A stretch of DNA of 64,000 nucleotides from the NCBI RefSeq assembly GCF_001748145.1, contig NZ_BCQA01000001.1, positions 4,180,501-4,244,500 on the forward strand. The letters run 5' to 3'. Below are positions 1 through 9,433 of this stretch, piece by piece; the stretch's first letter is position 1, and the number at the start of each line of letters is the position of its first letter. The notes beneath the pieces were generated by a model, which saw only the letters and a list, made by a program, of their open reading frames with translations, searched no databases and was not told the origin of the DNA. Source of the stretch: Bosea sp. BIWAKO-01 (GTDB taxonomy: Bacteria; Pseudomonadota; Alphaproteobacteria; Rhizobiales; Beijerinckiaceae). The position numbers were made by a program, and so were the translations under genes.

Positions 1-1
1 G

Positions 2-400
2 ACGCCGGACGCGACTGCGACCGCACATTCCAGACTGTGCGGCTCCACCGTCACCGTCGATCTGACGATGGACGGTGATGTCGTCATCGGCTTCGGGCAT
101 GACGTCAAAGCCTGTGCGCTTGGGCAGGCTTCCTCCTCGATCATGGCGCGCCATGTCATCGGGGCCACGGCCGGCGAACTTCGCGCGGTTCGCGAGCAGG
201 CCCGTGCGATCCTGAAGGAGAATGCCGAGCCGCCTGCCGGCAAATGGAGCGATCTCGCGGTTCTGGTGCCGGTGCGCGACTATAAGGCGCGCCATGCCTC
301 GACCATGCTGACCTTCGACGCCGTGGTCGACGCGATCGGTCAGATCGAGGCGGCGCGCGAGGCCGCGGCGCCGGCAGCCAAGGTCGCGGCGCTCAGGTGA
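2..400 (+). CDS. Iron-sulfur cluster assembly scaffold protein, NifU/IscU-like (5' end outside window)
   Basis: The reading frame is open from the window edge to a TGA at 398-400, so only the C-terminal 132 residues are seen. The stretch beginning CGSTVTVDLTMDGDVV and continuing to DVKACALGQASSSIMARHV is the core of the IscU/SufU-like scaffold family of Rhizobiales, which holds a nascent Fe-S cluster on conserved cysteines and passes it to apoproteins. Two of those cysteines (in CGST and KACALG) are visible. About 20 N-terminal residues are probably missing. The stop overlaps the convergent PAP2 gene by 8 bp. Family assignment is from recognised sequence similarity. Confidence 0.85.
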   Translation, partial: TPDATATAHSRLCGSTVTVDLTMDGDVVIGFGHDVKACALGQASSSIMARHVIGATAGELRAVREQARAILKENAEPPAGKWSDLAVLVPVRDYKARHASTMLTFDAVVDAIGQIEAAREAAAPAAKVAALR

Positions 401-1142
401 GCCCCAGTGACTTTCGGATTTCGGGACGTGTTTCGTCGAAACGCTGCTTGAAGGCTCGGTCCGCCAGAAGCGCATCGGCAACTTGTCGGCCGATTTTCTC
501 GCCCGCCACCAGGTCGCTGGCATAATGGAAGCCGCAAACCAGCCGGCTCTCGCCATAGCTTGTGACGCGCTCCGCGAACTTGTCCTTCATCTCCGGGGCA
601 GCATCGCTGAGCAGCGCGGCATAGAGCGCGGCGGTCGCGGCATGGCCGGCGGGGAAGGAGGTCCCTTCCGGCCTGCCACCGGGGCACGGCTTGACCCTGA
701 CCTTGTTCCACATCGCAAAGGGCCGGGTCCGCGAGGTCAGGCGGCGGACGCTGAGGAGCACGATGCCGAGTTCGATATTCGCTTCGCGGAAAAGCAGGCG
801 AACCTCGCGGTGCTCGGAGAGATGCGCGTCGATTCCCATGCCTTCGAGAAAGCGGGCGAGCGTCTGGTATTGATCGGCGATCGCGGCCTTCTCGCGCTCC
901 GGCGTCCGATTCAGCGTGATCTGCAAGACCTCTTCGAACTCCTTCCGGTGCTCGGGCGAGTTCATTGCCGGGGGCAGACCGATGATCTTGGCGACATCGA
1001 TCTTGCCGGGCTCAAGCCAGAGGAGGCTGTTCCGCTGCTGGGCCGGCGCTGATGTCAGGGACAAAAGCAAGGCGGCGGGAACCAGAATGGAGGTCGCGCC
1101 GATGCGGAAACGGGAGGCCGATCGCGGAGCGGAGCAAAGCAT
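393..1142 (-). CDS. Secreted PAP2-superfamily (class A type) acid phosphatase
   Basis: A 249-residue protein with an N-terminal signal peptide (hydrophobic run about residues 15-32, likely cleaved near SAPA-QQ). The three PAP2 phosphatase motifs are in order: SRTRPF (the K/R-x6-RP part), SFPAGHAAT (the PSGH-type motif) and ESRLVCGFHYASDLVAG (the SR-x5-H-x3-D motif with catalytic His). The family hydrolyses phosphomonoesters, here probably in the periplasm. It is convergent with the Fe-S scaffold gene and divergent from yidD, with only 14 bp between the two starts. The physiological substrate cannot be told from sequence. Confidence 0.85.
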   Translation of the reverse strand: MLCSAPRSASRFRIGATSILVPAALLLSLTSAPAQQRNSLLWLEPGKIDVAKIIGLPPAMNSPEHRKEFEEVLQITLNRTPEREKAAIADQYQTLARFLEGMGIDAHLSEHREVRLLFREANIELGIVLLSVRRLTSRTRPFAMWNKVRVKPCPGGRPEGTSFPAGHAATAALYAALLSDAAPEMKDKFAERVTSYGESRLVCGFHYASDLVAGEKIGRQVADALLADRAFKQRFDETRPEIRKSLGLT

Positions 1143-1156
1143 GAGCGAATCTCAAA

Positions 1157-1519
1157 ATGAAACAGGTAATGACGAAGAACGATGAAATGACATCGGTGCG
1201 CGTGTTGTCACGTCTTTTTGCGCGTGCACCCCGTTCTGGCGCGCATTGGTTGATTCGCGGTTACCAGCTCAGCATCTCGATGCTGATCGGACGGCAATGT
1301 CGGCATTGGCCGAGTTGCTCGACCTACACGGACGAGGCGATCCAGCGCTTTGGTCTCTGGCGCGGCGGCTGGATCGGGGTCGCGCGGATCTGCCGCTGTA
1401 CGCCGCTCGGCACCAGCGGCATCGATCTCGTCTGCGAGGAGCTGCCGCCAAAGGCGCGCTGGTACCTGCCCTGGCGCTATGGCCGCTGGCGCGGCGTCAA
1501 TGCGCCTCCCGTGGAGTAG
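1157..1519 (+). CDS. yidD: Membrane protein insertion efficiency factor YidD
   Basis: A 120-residue protein with the YidD core: WLIRGYQLSISMLIG, an amphipathic segment, then CRHWPSCSTYTDEAI, which matches the C-x3-PSCS-Y family signature, then a helix FGLWRGGWIGVARICRC. YidD is a small membrane-associated protein assisting YidC-dependent insertion. Usual family length is 70-120 residues. Start is uncertain: ATG codons at 1157, 1169 and 1187 are in frame and none has a strong ribosome site. The usual rpmH-rnpA-yidC context is not present; location near thrS is common in Rhizobiales (family knowledge). Confidence 0.9.
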   Translation: MKQVMTKNDEMTSVRVLSRLFARAPRSGAHWLIRGYQLSISMLIGRQCRHWPSCSTYTDEAIQRFGLWRGGWIGVARICRCTPLGTSGIDLVCEELPPKARWYLPWRYGRWRGVNAPPVE

Positions 1520-1562
1520 GTCGCGTCCAGCGGCCTCTGCCATCGGGGGACATGCGCCGAGA

Positions 1563-1793
1563 TCAACGTGGCTTGCCTCCGGCCTGGGCGTTCTGCATCG
1601 CCGCCCTGCAGCCCTCGGAGAATGCGGCCTGTCTTTCGCGGAAACAGGCGACAAGCCGTCCACCACCAGGCTTCACGCCCGGGCAATTGGCGACGAAGTC
1701 TTCCTGACAGGCCTTGCGGATGGCGGCGGTGTCCTGCGCGAGGGCAGGTGGTGCCGCGAGAAGGGCGAGGGCAATCAATGCCGTCCTGCGCAT
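1563..1793 (-). CDS. Small secreted cysteine-rich repeat protein
   Basis: A 76-residue protein starting at the ATG at 1791-1793, chosen because it begins directly with a good signal peptide (MRRTALIALALLAAPPALA-QD). The mature part has the spaced cysteines of the small cysteine-rich repeat family (RKACQEDFVANCPG, then LVACFRERQAAFSEGCRAAM). Proteins of this type are exported and common in Hyphomicrobiales; no activity is known. It lies between yidD and thrS on the opposite strand. An upstream in-frame ATG would add nine residues before the signal peptide and is less likely. Confidence 0.7.
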   Translation of the reverse strand: MRRTALIALALLAAPPALAQDTAAIRKACQEDFVANCPGVKPGGGRLVACFRERQAAFSEGCRAAMQNAQAGGKPR

Positions 1794-1936
1794 TGGGCGC
1801 TCCCAAGTCTGAACCGGCATAGCTTACAAGCCATTCTGGCGGGCGTGTGGCAGGCCGGAGGCCCTGGGCGAAATCGGCGGAATGCTGCACCTGCGAGTGA
1901 TTGCGCGGTTGGCGCGCCTCGTATAGGCGAGACGCA

Positions 1937-1969
1937 CGCGGGAGCCGAAACCGGCTGCAGGCTCCCGCG
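1937..1969 (+). promoter_or_regulatory. GC-rich hairpin in the thrS leader
   Basis: Perfect 10-bp stem CGCGGGAGCC / GGCTCCCGCG with a 13-nt loop, about 70 nt upstream of the thrS start. No T-run follows on the plus strand. It could be a leader structure acting on thrS, but this is inference; it does not show the features of a T-box. Confidence 0.3.
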
Positions 1970-2035
1970 ACTTCACAGATGCAGCCGGCCTTGACTTACG
2001 GGGTTCGTTTCCCCGAGTGAGCAGGACCGTGATCG

Positions 2036-4036
2036 ATGACGATCTCCCTGACCTTTCCTGATGGTGCAAAGCGCGAGTTTCCGGCCGGGATCACCGGCAA
2101 GGAGATCGCTGGCGGCATCTCACCTTCCCTTTTGAAGCGCACAGTCGCGATGGCGCTTGACGGCACCGTCGTGGACCTCGGCGACGCGATCATGAAGGAC
2201 TCGAAGATCGAGTTCCTCAACCGCGAGGATCCGCGCGCGCTCGAACTGATCCGCCATGATTGCGCCCACGTGCTCGCCGAAGCCGTGCAGGAACTCTATC
2301 CCGGCACACAGGTCACGATCGGCCCGGTGATCGAGAATGGCTTCTTCTACGATTTTTTCCGGAACGAGCCGTTCTCTCCAGAGGATTTCGCGCCGATCGA
2401 GAAGAAGATGCGCGAGATCATTGCGCGCGACAAAGCCTTCACCAAGGAAGAGTGGAGCCGCGACAAGGCGAAGCAGTTCTTCCGCGACAAGGGCGAGGCC
2501 TTCAAGGTCGAGCTCGTCGATGCGATCCCGGAAGACCAGACCCTGAAGACGTACGCTCAGGGTGACTGGATCGACCTCTGCCGCGGGCCGCACATGACCT
2601 CGGTCGGCAAGGTCGGCAACGCCTTCAAACTGATGAAGGTGGCTGGCGCCTATTGGCGCGGCGACAGCAACAACCCGATGCTGACGCGGATCTACGGCAC
2701 CGCCTTCGCCAAGCAGGAGGAGCTCGACGCGCATCTCAAGCAGATCGAGGAGGCGGAGAAGCGCGACCACCGCAAGCTCGGCCGGGAAATGGACCTGTTC
2801 CATTTCCAGGAGGAGGGTCCGGGCGTCGTCTTCTGGCACTCGAAGGGCTGGCGCCTGTTCCAGGAGATCATCGCCTATATGCGCCGGCGGCTTGCCGCCG
2901 ATTACGAGGAGGTCAATGCGCCGCAGATCCTCGACAAGTCGCTCTGGGAAACCTCAGGCCACTGGGGCTGGTATCAGGACAACATGTTCGCGGTGAAATC
3001 GGCCGGCGCGCTCGAGCATCCGAATGATCCGGAGAAGGACCAGCGCATGTTCGCGCTGAAGCCGATGAACTGCCCCGGCCATGTCCAGATCTTCAAGCAT
3101 GGGCTCAAGAGCTATCGCGACCTGCCGATCCGGCTCGCCGAGTTCGGCGCGGTCCATCGCTATGAGCCCTCTGGAGCGCTGCACGGGCTGATGCGCGTGC
3201 GCGGCTTCACGCAGGACGATGCGCACATCTTCTGCGCTGAGAACGACCTGGCGGCGGAGTGCCTGAAGATCAATGACCTGATCCTCTCGGTCTATGCCGA
3301 TTTCGGCTTTACCGATGATCTCGTCATCAAGCTTTCGACACGCCCGGAGAAGCGCGTCGGTACGGATGCGATGTGGGACCACGCCGAAGACGTGATGACC
3401 AAGGTGCTGGATCTGATCGCCCGGCAATCGGGCAACCGGATCAAGACGGAGATCAACCCGGGCGAGGGCGCCTTCTATGGCCCCAAGTTCGAGTATGTCC
3501 TTCGCGATGCGATTGGGCGCGACTGGCAGTGCGGCACGACGCAGGTCGATTTCAACCTGCCGGAACGCTTCGGCGCGTTCTATATCGGCTCGGATGGCGA
3601 GAAGAAGACGCCGAGCATGGTGCACCGCGCGATCTGCGGTTCGCTGGAGCGCTTCGCCGGCATCCTGATCGAACATCATGCCGGGCACTTCCCGCTGTGG
3701 CTCGCGCCGGAACAGATCCTGGTCTGCCCGATCACCTCCGAGGCCGATGCCTATGCCGAGCAGGTCACGATTGCCTGCATGAACCAGGGCCTCAGGGCAC
3801 GTGCCGATCTTCGCAACGAGAAGATCAGCTACAAGGTGCGGGAGCACTCGCTCGCCAAGGTTCCGGTGATTCTGGCCGTCGGCAAGCGCGAGGCCGAGGA
3901 GCGCACGGTCACCGTGCGCCGTCTCGGCAGCCAGCAGCAGACTGTGATGAGCCTGAACGAGGCACTGGTGGCCTTCACCACCGAGGCGACGCCTCCGGAT
4001 CTGGCTCGCCGCAAGGCCGAGATGGCAGCATCCTGA
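2036..4036 (+). CDS. thrS: Threonine--tRNA ligase
   Basis: A 666-residue class II aminoacyl-tRNA synthetase that charges tRNA-Thr. Domains in order: TGS (about 1-62), editing domain with the [12 protein letters not shown] and late H/C zinc-type motifs (about 63-230), catalytic core (about 240-540) with [10 protein letters not shown] carrying the zinc-ligand Cys, [16 protein letters not shown], and [12 protein letters not shown], and a C-terminal anticodon-binding domain beginning near [15 protein letters not shown]. The length is normal. The ATG at 2036 follows a hairpin-containing leader. A tRNA-Thr(TGT) gene lies 13 kb away. Intact, essential core gene. Confidence 0.98.
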   Translation: MTISLTFPDGAKREFPAGITGKEIAGGISPSLLKRTVAMALDGTVVDLGDAIMKDSKIEFLNREDPRALELIRHDCAHVLAEAVQELYPGTQVTIGPVIENGFFYDFFRNEPFSPEDFAPIEKKMREIIARDKAFTKEEWSRDKAKQFFRDKGEAFKVELVDAIPEDQTLKTYAQGDWIDLCRGPHMTSVGKVGNAFKLMKVAGAYWRGDSNNPMLTRIYGTAFAKQEELDAHLKQIEEAEKRDHRKLGREMDLFHFQEEGPGVVFWHSKGWRLFQEIIAYMRRRLAADYEEVNAPQILDKSLWETSGHWGWYQDNMFAVKSAGALEHPNDPEKDQRMFALKPMNCPGHVQIFKHGLKSYRDLPIRLAEFGAVHRYEPSGALHGLMRVRGFTQDDAHIFCAENDLAAECLKINDLILSVYADFGFTDDLVIKLSTRPEKRVGTDAMWDHAEDVMTKVLDLIARQSGNRIKTEINPGEGAFYGPKFEYVLRDAIGRDWQCGTTQVDFNLPERFGAFYIGSDGEKKTPSMVHRAICGSLERFAGILIEHHAGHFPLWLAPEQILVCPITSEADAYAEQVTIACMNQGLRARADLRNEKISYKVREHSLAKVPVILAVGKREAEERTVTVRRLGSQQQTVMSLNEALVAFTTEATPPDLARRKAEMAAS

Positions 4037-4085
4037 ACACGCTCATCCATGCGGGGCTCGCCAAATCCGGGCCCCGCATGTCAGA

Positions 4086-5381
4086 GTGCCGGGGATGCTG
4101 ACGGGATCTTATCGCAAGCGGCTCGAAGCCGATTTGAGTCGCTGGGTCGCTGAGGGGCTTGTCAGTTCCGACAGTGCGACCGCAATTCGTGGCTCGCTGC
4201 AGCGCGACGGGGGCTTTCGACTGCCGGGGCTGCTCGGGATGCTGGGCGGGTTGCTCATCGCGGCAAGCGTTGCAGCCTTCGTCGCGGCGAACTGGGAGGA
4301 GATTCCGCGGCTGACGAAGCTGGCAATGATCCTGGCCAGTATCGTGGTCGCGCTCGGGATTTCAGCCCGCCTCGAAACCCGAGGTTCCAAGCTTGGTGCC
4401 GATGCCGCCTCGACCTGCGGTGTCCTCTGTTTTGCCGCCGGTGTCGCTCTGGTCGGCCAGATGTATCATTTGCCGACGGATTGGCCGGGTGGCGCGCTCC
4501 TGATCGCGCTCGGCGCATTGGCAGTCGCGTTCCTGCAGCGCTCGGACGGCGCCCTGATCGTTGCGTTCATCGCCCTGGCAAGCTGGAGCTGGGGGCGCTG
4601 GCAGGACAGCGGCGGCTCGCTCCAGTTCTATTTCCTGCTAGGCTACCTGCCGGCGCTGTGGTTGGCATTGGGGCGCCGGGCCCGGCTCGTGCATCATGTC
4701 GCCGTCCTCTCGCTCGCGTGCTGGCTGGCGCTCGTGCCGGGTGACTGGCTGCGTGGCTCCTTCGACTACTGGCTCCTGGCCTATGGGCTCGCGCTTTCGG
4801 CCTCCTATATCGTGCTCGGTGCGGTGGCGCTGGATCGCGGGGGGCCAGCTCTGCTGAGCGCCTGCCTGCCCTGGGGGCTGCTCGGGCTGATGGTGGTGCT
4901 CAATGTCGAACTGATCCGCATCCTCGATTCCAGCTGGTCGCGGGGCGGGCAGGCGAGCTGGCCGGCCTATCTCGCCTATGCCGTCGCTGTGCCTGGCGTG
5001 TTCGCCTTCGTTGCGTTGGCGCGCGAGCGGCGTTTTGCTGTTCCTCTGGGAATCGCTCTCCTGTTCGCGCTTTTGGTGCCGACGATCTTCTGGATGGGTG
5101 GTGCGACGCGCCTGTCCGGCAAGGTCGTGGTGGCGAGCCTCGTGCTCGCGAGCGCCGTGGGGTTGATTGCCGCCGGAGCGATCGGCGGAGTCCGCCGTCT
5201 GGTCGTGGCCGGTGCGGCATTGTTCGGTGTCGCCATCCTGATCCTGCTTTGGCAGACCATCGGCAGCCTGCTCGACCAGTCGCTGTTCTTCCTGATCGCA
5301 GGCGCGGTGCTGCTGCTGCTTGCCAGTGGCGCGCGACGGCTCTTCGCGCGCCTTGCCCGGCCGGTTGGGGAGGTGGCGTGA
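4086..5381 (+). CDS. DUF2157 multi-pass membrane protein
   Basis: A 431-residue protein with a soluble N-terminus of about 55 residues (LEADLSRWVAEGLVSSDSA) followed by about twelve hydrophobic segments, the pattern of DUF2157 proteins; the FVAANWEEIPRLTKL segment is the family hallmark after the first membrane segment. The function is unknown. Its stop overlaps the start of the GDYXXLXY gene (TGATG), so the two are translationally coupled; this pairing is widespread. Start may be GTG at 4086 or ATG at 4095. Confidence 0.85.
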   Translation: MPGMLTGSYRKRLEADLSRWVAEGLVSSDSATAIRGSLQRDGGFRLPGLLGMLGGLLIAASVAAFVAANWEEIPRLTKLAMILASIVVALGISARLETRGSKLGADAASTCGVLCFAAGVALVGQMYHLPTDWPGGALLIALGALAVAFLQRSDGALIVAFIALASWSWGRWQDSGGSLQFYFLLGYLPALWLALGRRARLVHHVAVLSLACWLALVPGDWLRGSFDYWLLAYGLALSASYIVLGAVALDRGGPALLSACLPWGLLGLMVVLNVELIRILDSSWSRGGQASWPAYLAYAVAVPGVFAFVALARERRFAVPLGIALLFALLVPTIFWMGGATRLSGKVVVASLVLASAVGLIAAGAIGGVRRLVVAGAALFGVAILILLWQTIGSLLDQSLFFLIAGAVLLLLASGARRLFARLARPVGEVA

Positions 5382-6001
5382 TGGGCGCGCTTGTCGCCGA
5401 CCGGATCGTCGCCCGCGTGCCGGCGACCTTGCGGGCCCTCGTCTCGATGATCGTGCTCTGCGGCGCGATCGGGATGCTTGTCGAAGGCCGAGCCCGCATC
5501 CTGCGTTCCGGCAGCGAGGTGAGGCTGAGGACGGCGCCAGTCGATCCGCGTGACCTGTTTCGTGGTGATTACGTCATCCTGAATTACGATATCAGCATGC
5601 TCGATCTTGCCAGCATCCAGGGGGACCGCGACTTCAGCCGCGGCGATCCCATCCATGTACAGCTCACTCCCGGCACGGATGGCTTCGCCCGGCCTGTCGG
5701 AGCCTACAAGATCAGGCCGCCGGCAAGCGGGGCGGATGTGGTGATCGAAGGTCATGTGCTGACCACTGGCGTGTGCCCGCGAGCGGAGAACGGGACCGTT
5801 GATTGCTCGCGAACCCGCAACGGAGTGCGTGTCGCCTATGGGCTCGAGAGCTACTTTGTGCCGCAAGGGACCGGGCTCGCGATCGAGCGCACGGAACGCA
5901 GCAGGCTAGAAGTCGTTGCGGCCGTTGCGCCCTCGGGCGGTTCTGCGATCAAGCGGCTGCTGATCGACGGCAAACTGGTCCACACCGAGCCCCCCTTCTA
6001 G
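5381..6001 (+). CDS. GDYXXLXY domain protein
   Basis: A 206-residue protein with one N-terminal membrane segment (about residues 13-35) and the family signature FRGDYVILNYDIS that gives the domain its name. Overlaps the DUF2157 stop codon by one base and is almost certainly expressed with it. Both proteins are of unknown function; the partner is an integral membrane protein, so a membrane complex is a reasonable guess. The C-terminal half is predicted extracytoplasmic. Confidence 0.85.
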   Translation: MGALVADRIVARVPATLRALVSMIVLCGAIGMLVEGRARILRSGSEVRLRTAPVDPRDLFRGDYVILNYDISMLDLASIQGDRDFSRGDPIHVQLTPGTDGFARPVGAYKIRPPASGADVVIEGHVLTTGVCPRAENGTVDCSRTRNGVRVAYGLESYFVPQGTGLAIERTERSRLEVVAAVAPSGGSAIKRLLIDGKLVHTEPPF

Positions 6002-6197
6002 GGCTGGCTCGCGTCGGCATTGCCATGGGCAATGCGAGGCCGGGTTCGAAGATCAATAGTATCAAGGCGTTGATGGCGAAGCCCCGCCGGTCGCGGAGAC
6101 GTGATTGATCGATCTGTCGGCTTTCCGGCAGGCGCGCGACGGCTGCCATCTTCCGCGCATATTCCGGAGACACATAGATGTGATCCCGCTTCCCCAT
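5949..6197 (-). CDS. Possible small membrane protein
   Basis: A weak candidate of 82 residues starting MGKRDHIYVSPEYARKM with one hydrophobic segment (about residues 38-58). It overlaps the 3' end of the GDYXXLXY gene by 53 bp on the opposite strand. The first 65 codons fall in the gap between the GDYXXLXY gene and opgC and would otherwise be empty. I do not recognise it and it may not be a gene. Confidence 0.25.
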   Translation of the reverse strand: MGKRDHIYVSPEYARKMAAVARLPESRQIDQSRLRDRRGFAINALILLIFEPGLALPMAMPTRASPRRGARCGPVCRRSAAA

Positions 6198-6339
6198 AGC
6201 GGCCGCATCGATAGCGTTATATGAACGTGAGATGAACGGAATCGGCAGATACCGTTCATGTTTGGCCCGGCCTTGGCGGTCCGGGTGGTTGGCCTGAAAC
6301 ACCGATGGCCGTGTTCCTCGCGTTCCGGAGAAGCTGCTG

Positions 6340-7545
6340 GTGTCGCATTTCCCGTCCTTCGGGCGCTACCTTCTTCGCGGCGCGGGAGCGCTGGCCGCGA
6401 GCCCGGTGGGACGCGACATGCGGATCGATGCCGTCCGCGGGCTCGCCCTCCTGATCATCTTCATCAATCACATGCCGGGAAACGTCGTCGCTGCCGTGAT
6501 GCCGCATAATTTCGGCTTTTCGGATGCGGCCGACATCTTTGTTCTCCTGGCTGGCGTGTCGGCCACGTTCGCCTATGGCTCGGTCATCGAGCGCCGTGGC
6601 CTCGGCATGGGAGCGCTCCGCATCGGCGGCCGTATCTGGACGCTCTACATCGCTCATATCGCAGTTTTCGTGATCGTCTGCGGGGTTGTGGCGCGAGCTG
6701 TAACGACCACCCAGAACCCGCTCTATATCGAAGCGATCAATATCCAGCCCTTCTTCAACGACACGCTCTCGGCACTGGTCGATGCGCTGACGCTGACCTA
6801 CCAGCCGAATTATCTCGACATTCTGCCGCTCTACATCGTGCTGCTGGCCGCCTTTCCGCTGATCTATCGGGCCGTGCGCTTCAATCCTGCGCTGGCGCTC
6901 CTGGGTTCGGTGTTGATCTGGCAGGTCGCGGTCGCTTTCGAGGTGAACCTGCCGAATACGGGTACGCCGGGCTGGTTCTTCAATCCCTTCGCCTGGCAGC
7001 TCGTCTTCACGCTCGGCGTGGTCGTCGGCCGCGGTGTGCAGATGGGCGTCGTCATGCCGAGGTCGGCCATCATCGATGCCCTCGCATTTGCTGTTGTCGG
7101 ACTCGCCCTGGTCATTAAGGTTTCAGCGGGAAATCCGTTTGGCATCACCGCCTTGAACGAATGGATCGAGAATCTGCAGATCGGCAGCGACAAGACCAAT
7201 CTGGCCTGGACCCGCCTGCTGCATCTGGCGGCTCTCACCTGGCTCTTCGTGCGTTTCGTGCCGGCGCAGTCGCCGCTGGTTTGCGGAGTGGTCGGACGGC
7301 GACTTGCAGTATTGGGCCGGCATTCCCTTGAGATCTTTTGCACCGGAATCGTGCTCGCGATCATCGGACAGATCATTCTGGCGGAAACCTATTTCGCCCT
7401 GAGCATACAGTTGCTGGTTTGTCTCGGTGGCATTACGATCCTGACAGTGCTAGGAAATTTCCTGTCGTGGTATCAGTCCAACGCGCTCCGTGGTTCCGCA
7501 GAGAAGCCGGCTTCCGGGCTGCACAGTTCTGCGCCGCAATCCTGA
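6340..7545 (+). CDS. opgC: OpgC-like membrane acyltransferase/succinyltransferase
   Basis: A 401-residue protein with about ten membrane segments. The N-terminal motif RIDAVRGLALLIIFINHMPG and FSDAADIFVLLAGVSATFAYG are typical of the OpgC family, which modifies periplasmic glucans with acyl groups such as succinate. The start is GTG at 6340 preceded by CGGAGAAG; an ATG at 6418 would begin directly at MRIDAVRG. A GDSL/SGNH hydrolase gene follows and overlaps, suggesting a joint role in acyl-group addition and removal on a cell-envelope polysaccharide. The exact substrate is not shown by sequence. Confidence 0.85.
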   Translation: MSHFPSFGRYLLRGAGALAASPVGRDMRIDAVRGLALLIIFINHMPGNVVAAVMPHNFGFSDAADIFVLLAGVSATFAYGSVIERRGLGMGALRIGGRIWTLYIAHIAVFVIVCGVVARAVTTTQNPLYIEAINIQPFFNDTLSALVDALTLTYQPNYLDILPLYIVLLAAFPLIYRAVRFNPALALLGSVLIWQVAVAFEVNLPNTGTPGWFFNPFAWQLVFTLGVVVGRGVQMGVVMPRSAIIDALAFAVVGLALVIKVSAGNPFGITALNEWIENLQIGSDKTNLAWTRLLHLAALTWLFVRFVPAQSPLVCGVVGRRLAVLGRHSLEIFCTGIVLAIIGQIILAETYFALSIQLLVCLGGITILTVLGNFLSWYQSNALRGSAEKPASGLHSSAPQS

Positions 7546-8312
7546 CGACCGCACTTGTCTCCAGTTCCGTTCAGGCCGGGCCCCTGACGCTTGCTGGTCG
7601 GGCCGATCTTCGCTGCCGTTCGGGAGCAGCCCAGTATCCTTTCCAACCGATGCTGCCGGCCGCCAAGCGGGTTCTTCGGGACACAGGCAAGCTCACCATC
7701 GTCGCGCTCGGTTCGTCGGCCACCGCCGGAGCCGGGGCAAGCGAGATCAGCCACAGCTACCCCGCGCTTCTCGAGTCCGAGCTCAAGCGCCGGCTGCCCG
7801 AGGCCGAGGTCAAGGTCGTCAACAAGGGTGTTGGTGGCCAGTCGGCCTATGACATGCTGCAGCGGATGGACACTGAGGTCCTTGAGGAGAAGCCGGCGCT
7901 GGTAATCTGGCAGACGGCGGTCAACGACGCTGTCCGCGACATCGGCGAGGAGAAGCTGGCGAAAATCCTGCGGAAGGGAATTCGCAAGCTCCGCGATGCC
8001 GATGTCGACACCGTCCTGATCGATCTGCCCTGGCTCCCGCGCGAAGAGCGCTATCCGAAATATGACGACTACCGGGCTGTCCTGGCAAAGGTCGCGGAGG
8101 AGCAGGGCGCTGCGGTGTTCCCGCGTTACGGAATCATGAAGAGCTGGGCGAGATCAAAGCAGTTCACGGCCGAGGAACTCGTTGGCATGGACGGGCTCCA
8201 TATGGTCGACGCCGGCTATCGCTGCCTCGCCGTCAGAATCGCGGACGGGATTGCCGCCGAGCTGACCGGGGCCAAGCTCGGCCTTGCGGAAGCTCCCGGC
8301 GCCAGCAACTGA
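7467..8312 (+). CDS. Secreted SGNH/GDSL hydrolase
   Basis: An esterase-type hydrolase with all four blocks: VALGSSATAGAGAS (block I with nucleophile Ser), NKGVGGQSAYDM (block II Gly), WQTAVNDAVR (block III Asn) and DGLHMVDAGY (block V with catalytic Asp and His). A signal peptide (AAILTTALVSSSVQAG) lies near the N-terminus. The start is chosen as GTG at 7467 so that the signal peptide is near the beginning; this overlaps opgC by 79 bp. Other starts are possible. The pairing with an OpgC-type acyltransferase suggests deacylation or acyl transfer in the periplasm. Confidence 0.8.
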   Translation: MVSVQRAPWFRREAGFRAAQFCAAILTTALVSSSVQAGPLTLAGRADLRCRSGAAQYPFQPMLPAAKRVLRDTGKLTIVALGSSATAGAGASEISHSYPALLESELKRRLPEAEVKVVNKGVGGQSAYDMLQRMDTEVLEEKPALVIWQTAVNDAVRDIGEEKLAKILRKGIRKLRDADVDTVLIDLPWLPREERYPKYDDYRAVLAKVAEEQGAAVFPRYGIMKSWARSKQFTAEELVGMDGLHMVDAGYRCLAVRIADGIAAELTGAKLGLAEAPGASN

Positions 8313-8341
8313 GCATTCGGTCCTGCCGGCGGATGACGAGT

Positions 8342-9301
8342 TCACTTCGTCGCAATGACCTCGATATCCCGATCGAGCCCGCTCTCGACCTTGAAGTCCT
8401 TCGAGAAGATCTGGCCTTCCTGGCGGGCGATCAGCACATAGTCGCCTTCGGCCAGGATCACTTGCGGAAAGGCACCGATGGCTTCGCGAATGACGTCGCC
8501 GCCGGGTGTCAGCACGCTGAAGGCGGTGCCGGCGAAGGCCTCGCCGCCGGGAGACGCGACGAGCTTCAGCGTTACCCGCGCGGCCCTGTGGTGCAGGGTG
8601 GCGTCGGTGACCTTGCCCGATTCCACCGTCACATCCGCGCGCTGGATCGCGTTGGAATCGCCGTAAGTCGAGACCACGTGATAGGTCCCTTCGGGCAAGC
8701 GGATCAGCTCGCCTGCCTTGGCATTGCCGACGAGGCGACCTTCCGAGTTCCCCTGTAACGGCACGAAGATCGAGAATGACAGCTGCGCCGCCTGGATGGG
8801 CGTCTCGCCGATGGAGCCTGCGAGGATGAGGCCGCCGGCGCTGATCGCAATTTGTTCGCGCGTTCCTTGCGGGCCGAGCACCACCCGCTTGGTGCCGCTG
8901 GCGAAGCCATAGGCGGCGTGCAGCACATAGGAGCCAGGCTCGAGCGAGAATATCGGCTCTGCATCATTCGAGCGGGCGACGATGCGTGGCGGCGAGCCGT
9001 CGACGGACTCGATCAGGACGCGCCAGACGAGGCCGGAGCGGATCGGCTTGCGGTCATTGGCGAATTGGGCGCTGGCGCTGAGATTGGCCGAGCCGATCGT
9101 CGCGGTGTTTCCCGGCGCCGGCAGGGGGGCGCTCTCCGGGGTATTCGGTCGCGACGGGGACAGCGGAACGATCTGCGCGATCGCAGCCGTCAGGGAGAAG
9201 AGCAGTGCCATGGCAGCCGAAGACAGGCGCGCCAGCATTCGCGCGCGCGGCGCGCTGGTCCGGCCTCGTCTCTGGAAACGATCCAATTCAAACATGCTCA
9301 T
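8342..9301 (-). CDS. Secreted protein of unknown function with repeated beta-type units
   Basis: A 319-residue protein from the ATG at 9299-9301; the signal peptide is ARLSSAAMALLFSLTAAIAQ. The mature part is Ser/Pro-rich at first, then has repeated units of the pattern LEPGSYVLHAAYGF, LPEGTYHVVSTYGD and LAEGDYVLIARQEG, which look like carboxypeptidase-regulatory or PEGA-like beta-sandwich repeats. No enzyme motif is visible. The reading frame stays open much further upstream (to 9991) but that part runs antisense to the nitroreductase gene and is not used. It is probably a periplasmic or surface-associated protein. Confidence 0.65.
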   Translation of the reverse strand: MSMFELDRFQRRGRTSAPRARMLARLSSAAMALLFSLTAAIAQIVPLSPSRPNTPESAPLPAPGNTATIGSANLSASAQFANDRKPIRSGLVWRVLIESVDGSPPRIVARSNDAEPIFSLEPGSYVLHAAYGFASGTKRVVLGPQGTREQIAISAGGLILAGSIGETPIQAAQLSFSIFVPLQGNSEGRLVGNAKAGELIRLPEGTYHVVSTYGDSNAIQRADVTVESGKVTDATLHHRAARVTLKLVASPGGEAFAGTAFSVLTPGGDVIREAIGAFPQVILAEGDYVLIARQEGQIFSKDFKVESGLDRDIEVIATK

Positions 9302-9433
9302 GGTCCTTGACGCCCTTGCACCCGCGTCTGAGCAGGCTTGCTTGTCCTCTTCATGGCAAACCACTAGTTCAGATGCCAGTAGCGCTGGCGGCCCCGACTG
9401 CTCCGCCGGCCGTTTCTCTCGCCCGGAAGTCTC

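Noticed and set aside
2954..3847. 297-residue minus-strand frame inside thrS
   Set aside because: Shadow of thrS; no recognised motif, and thrS is unambiguous.
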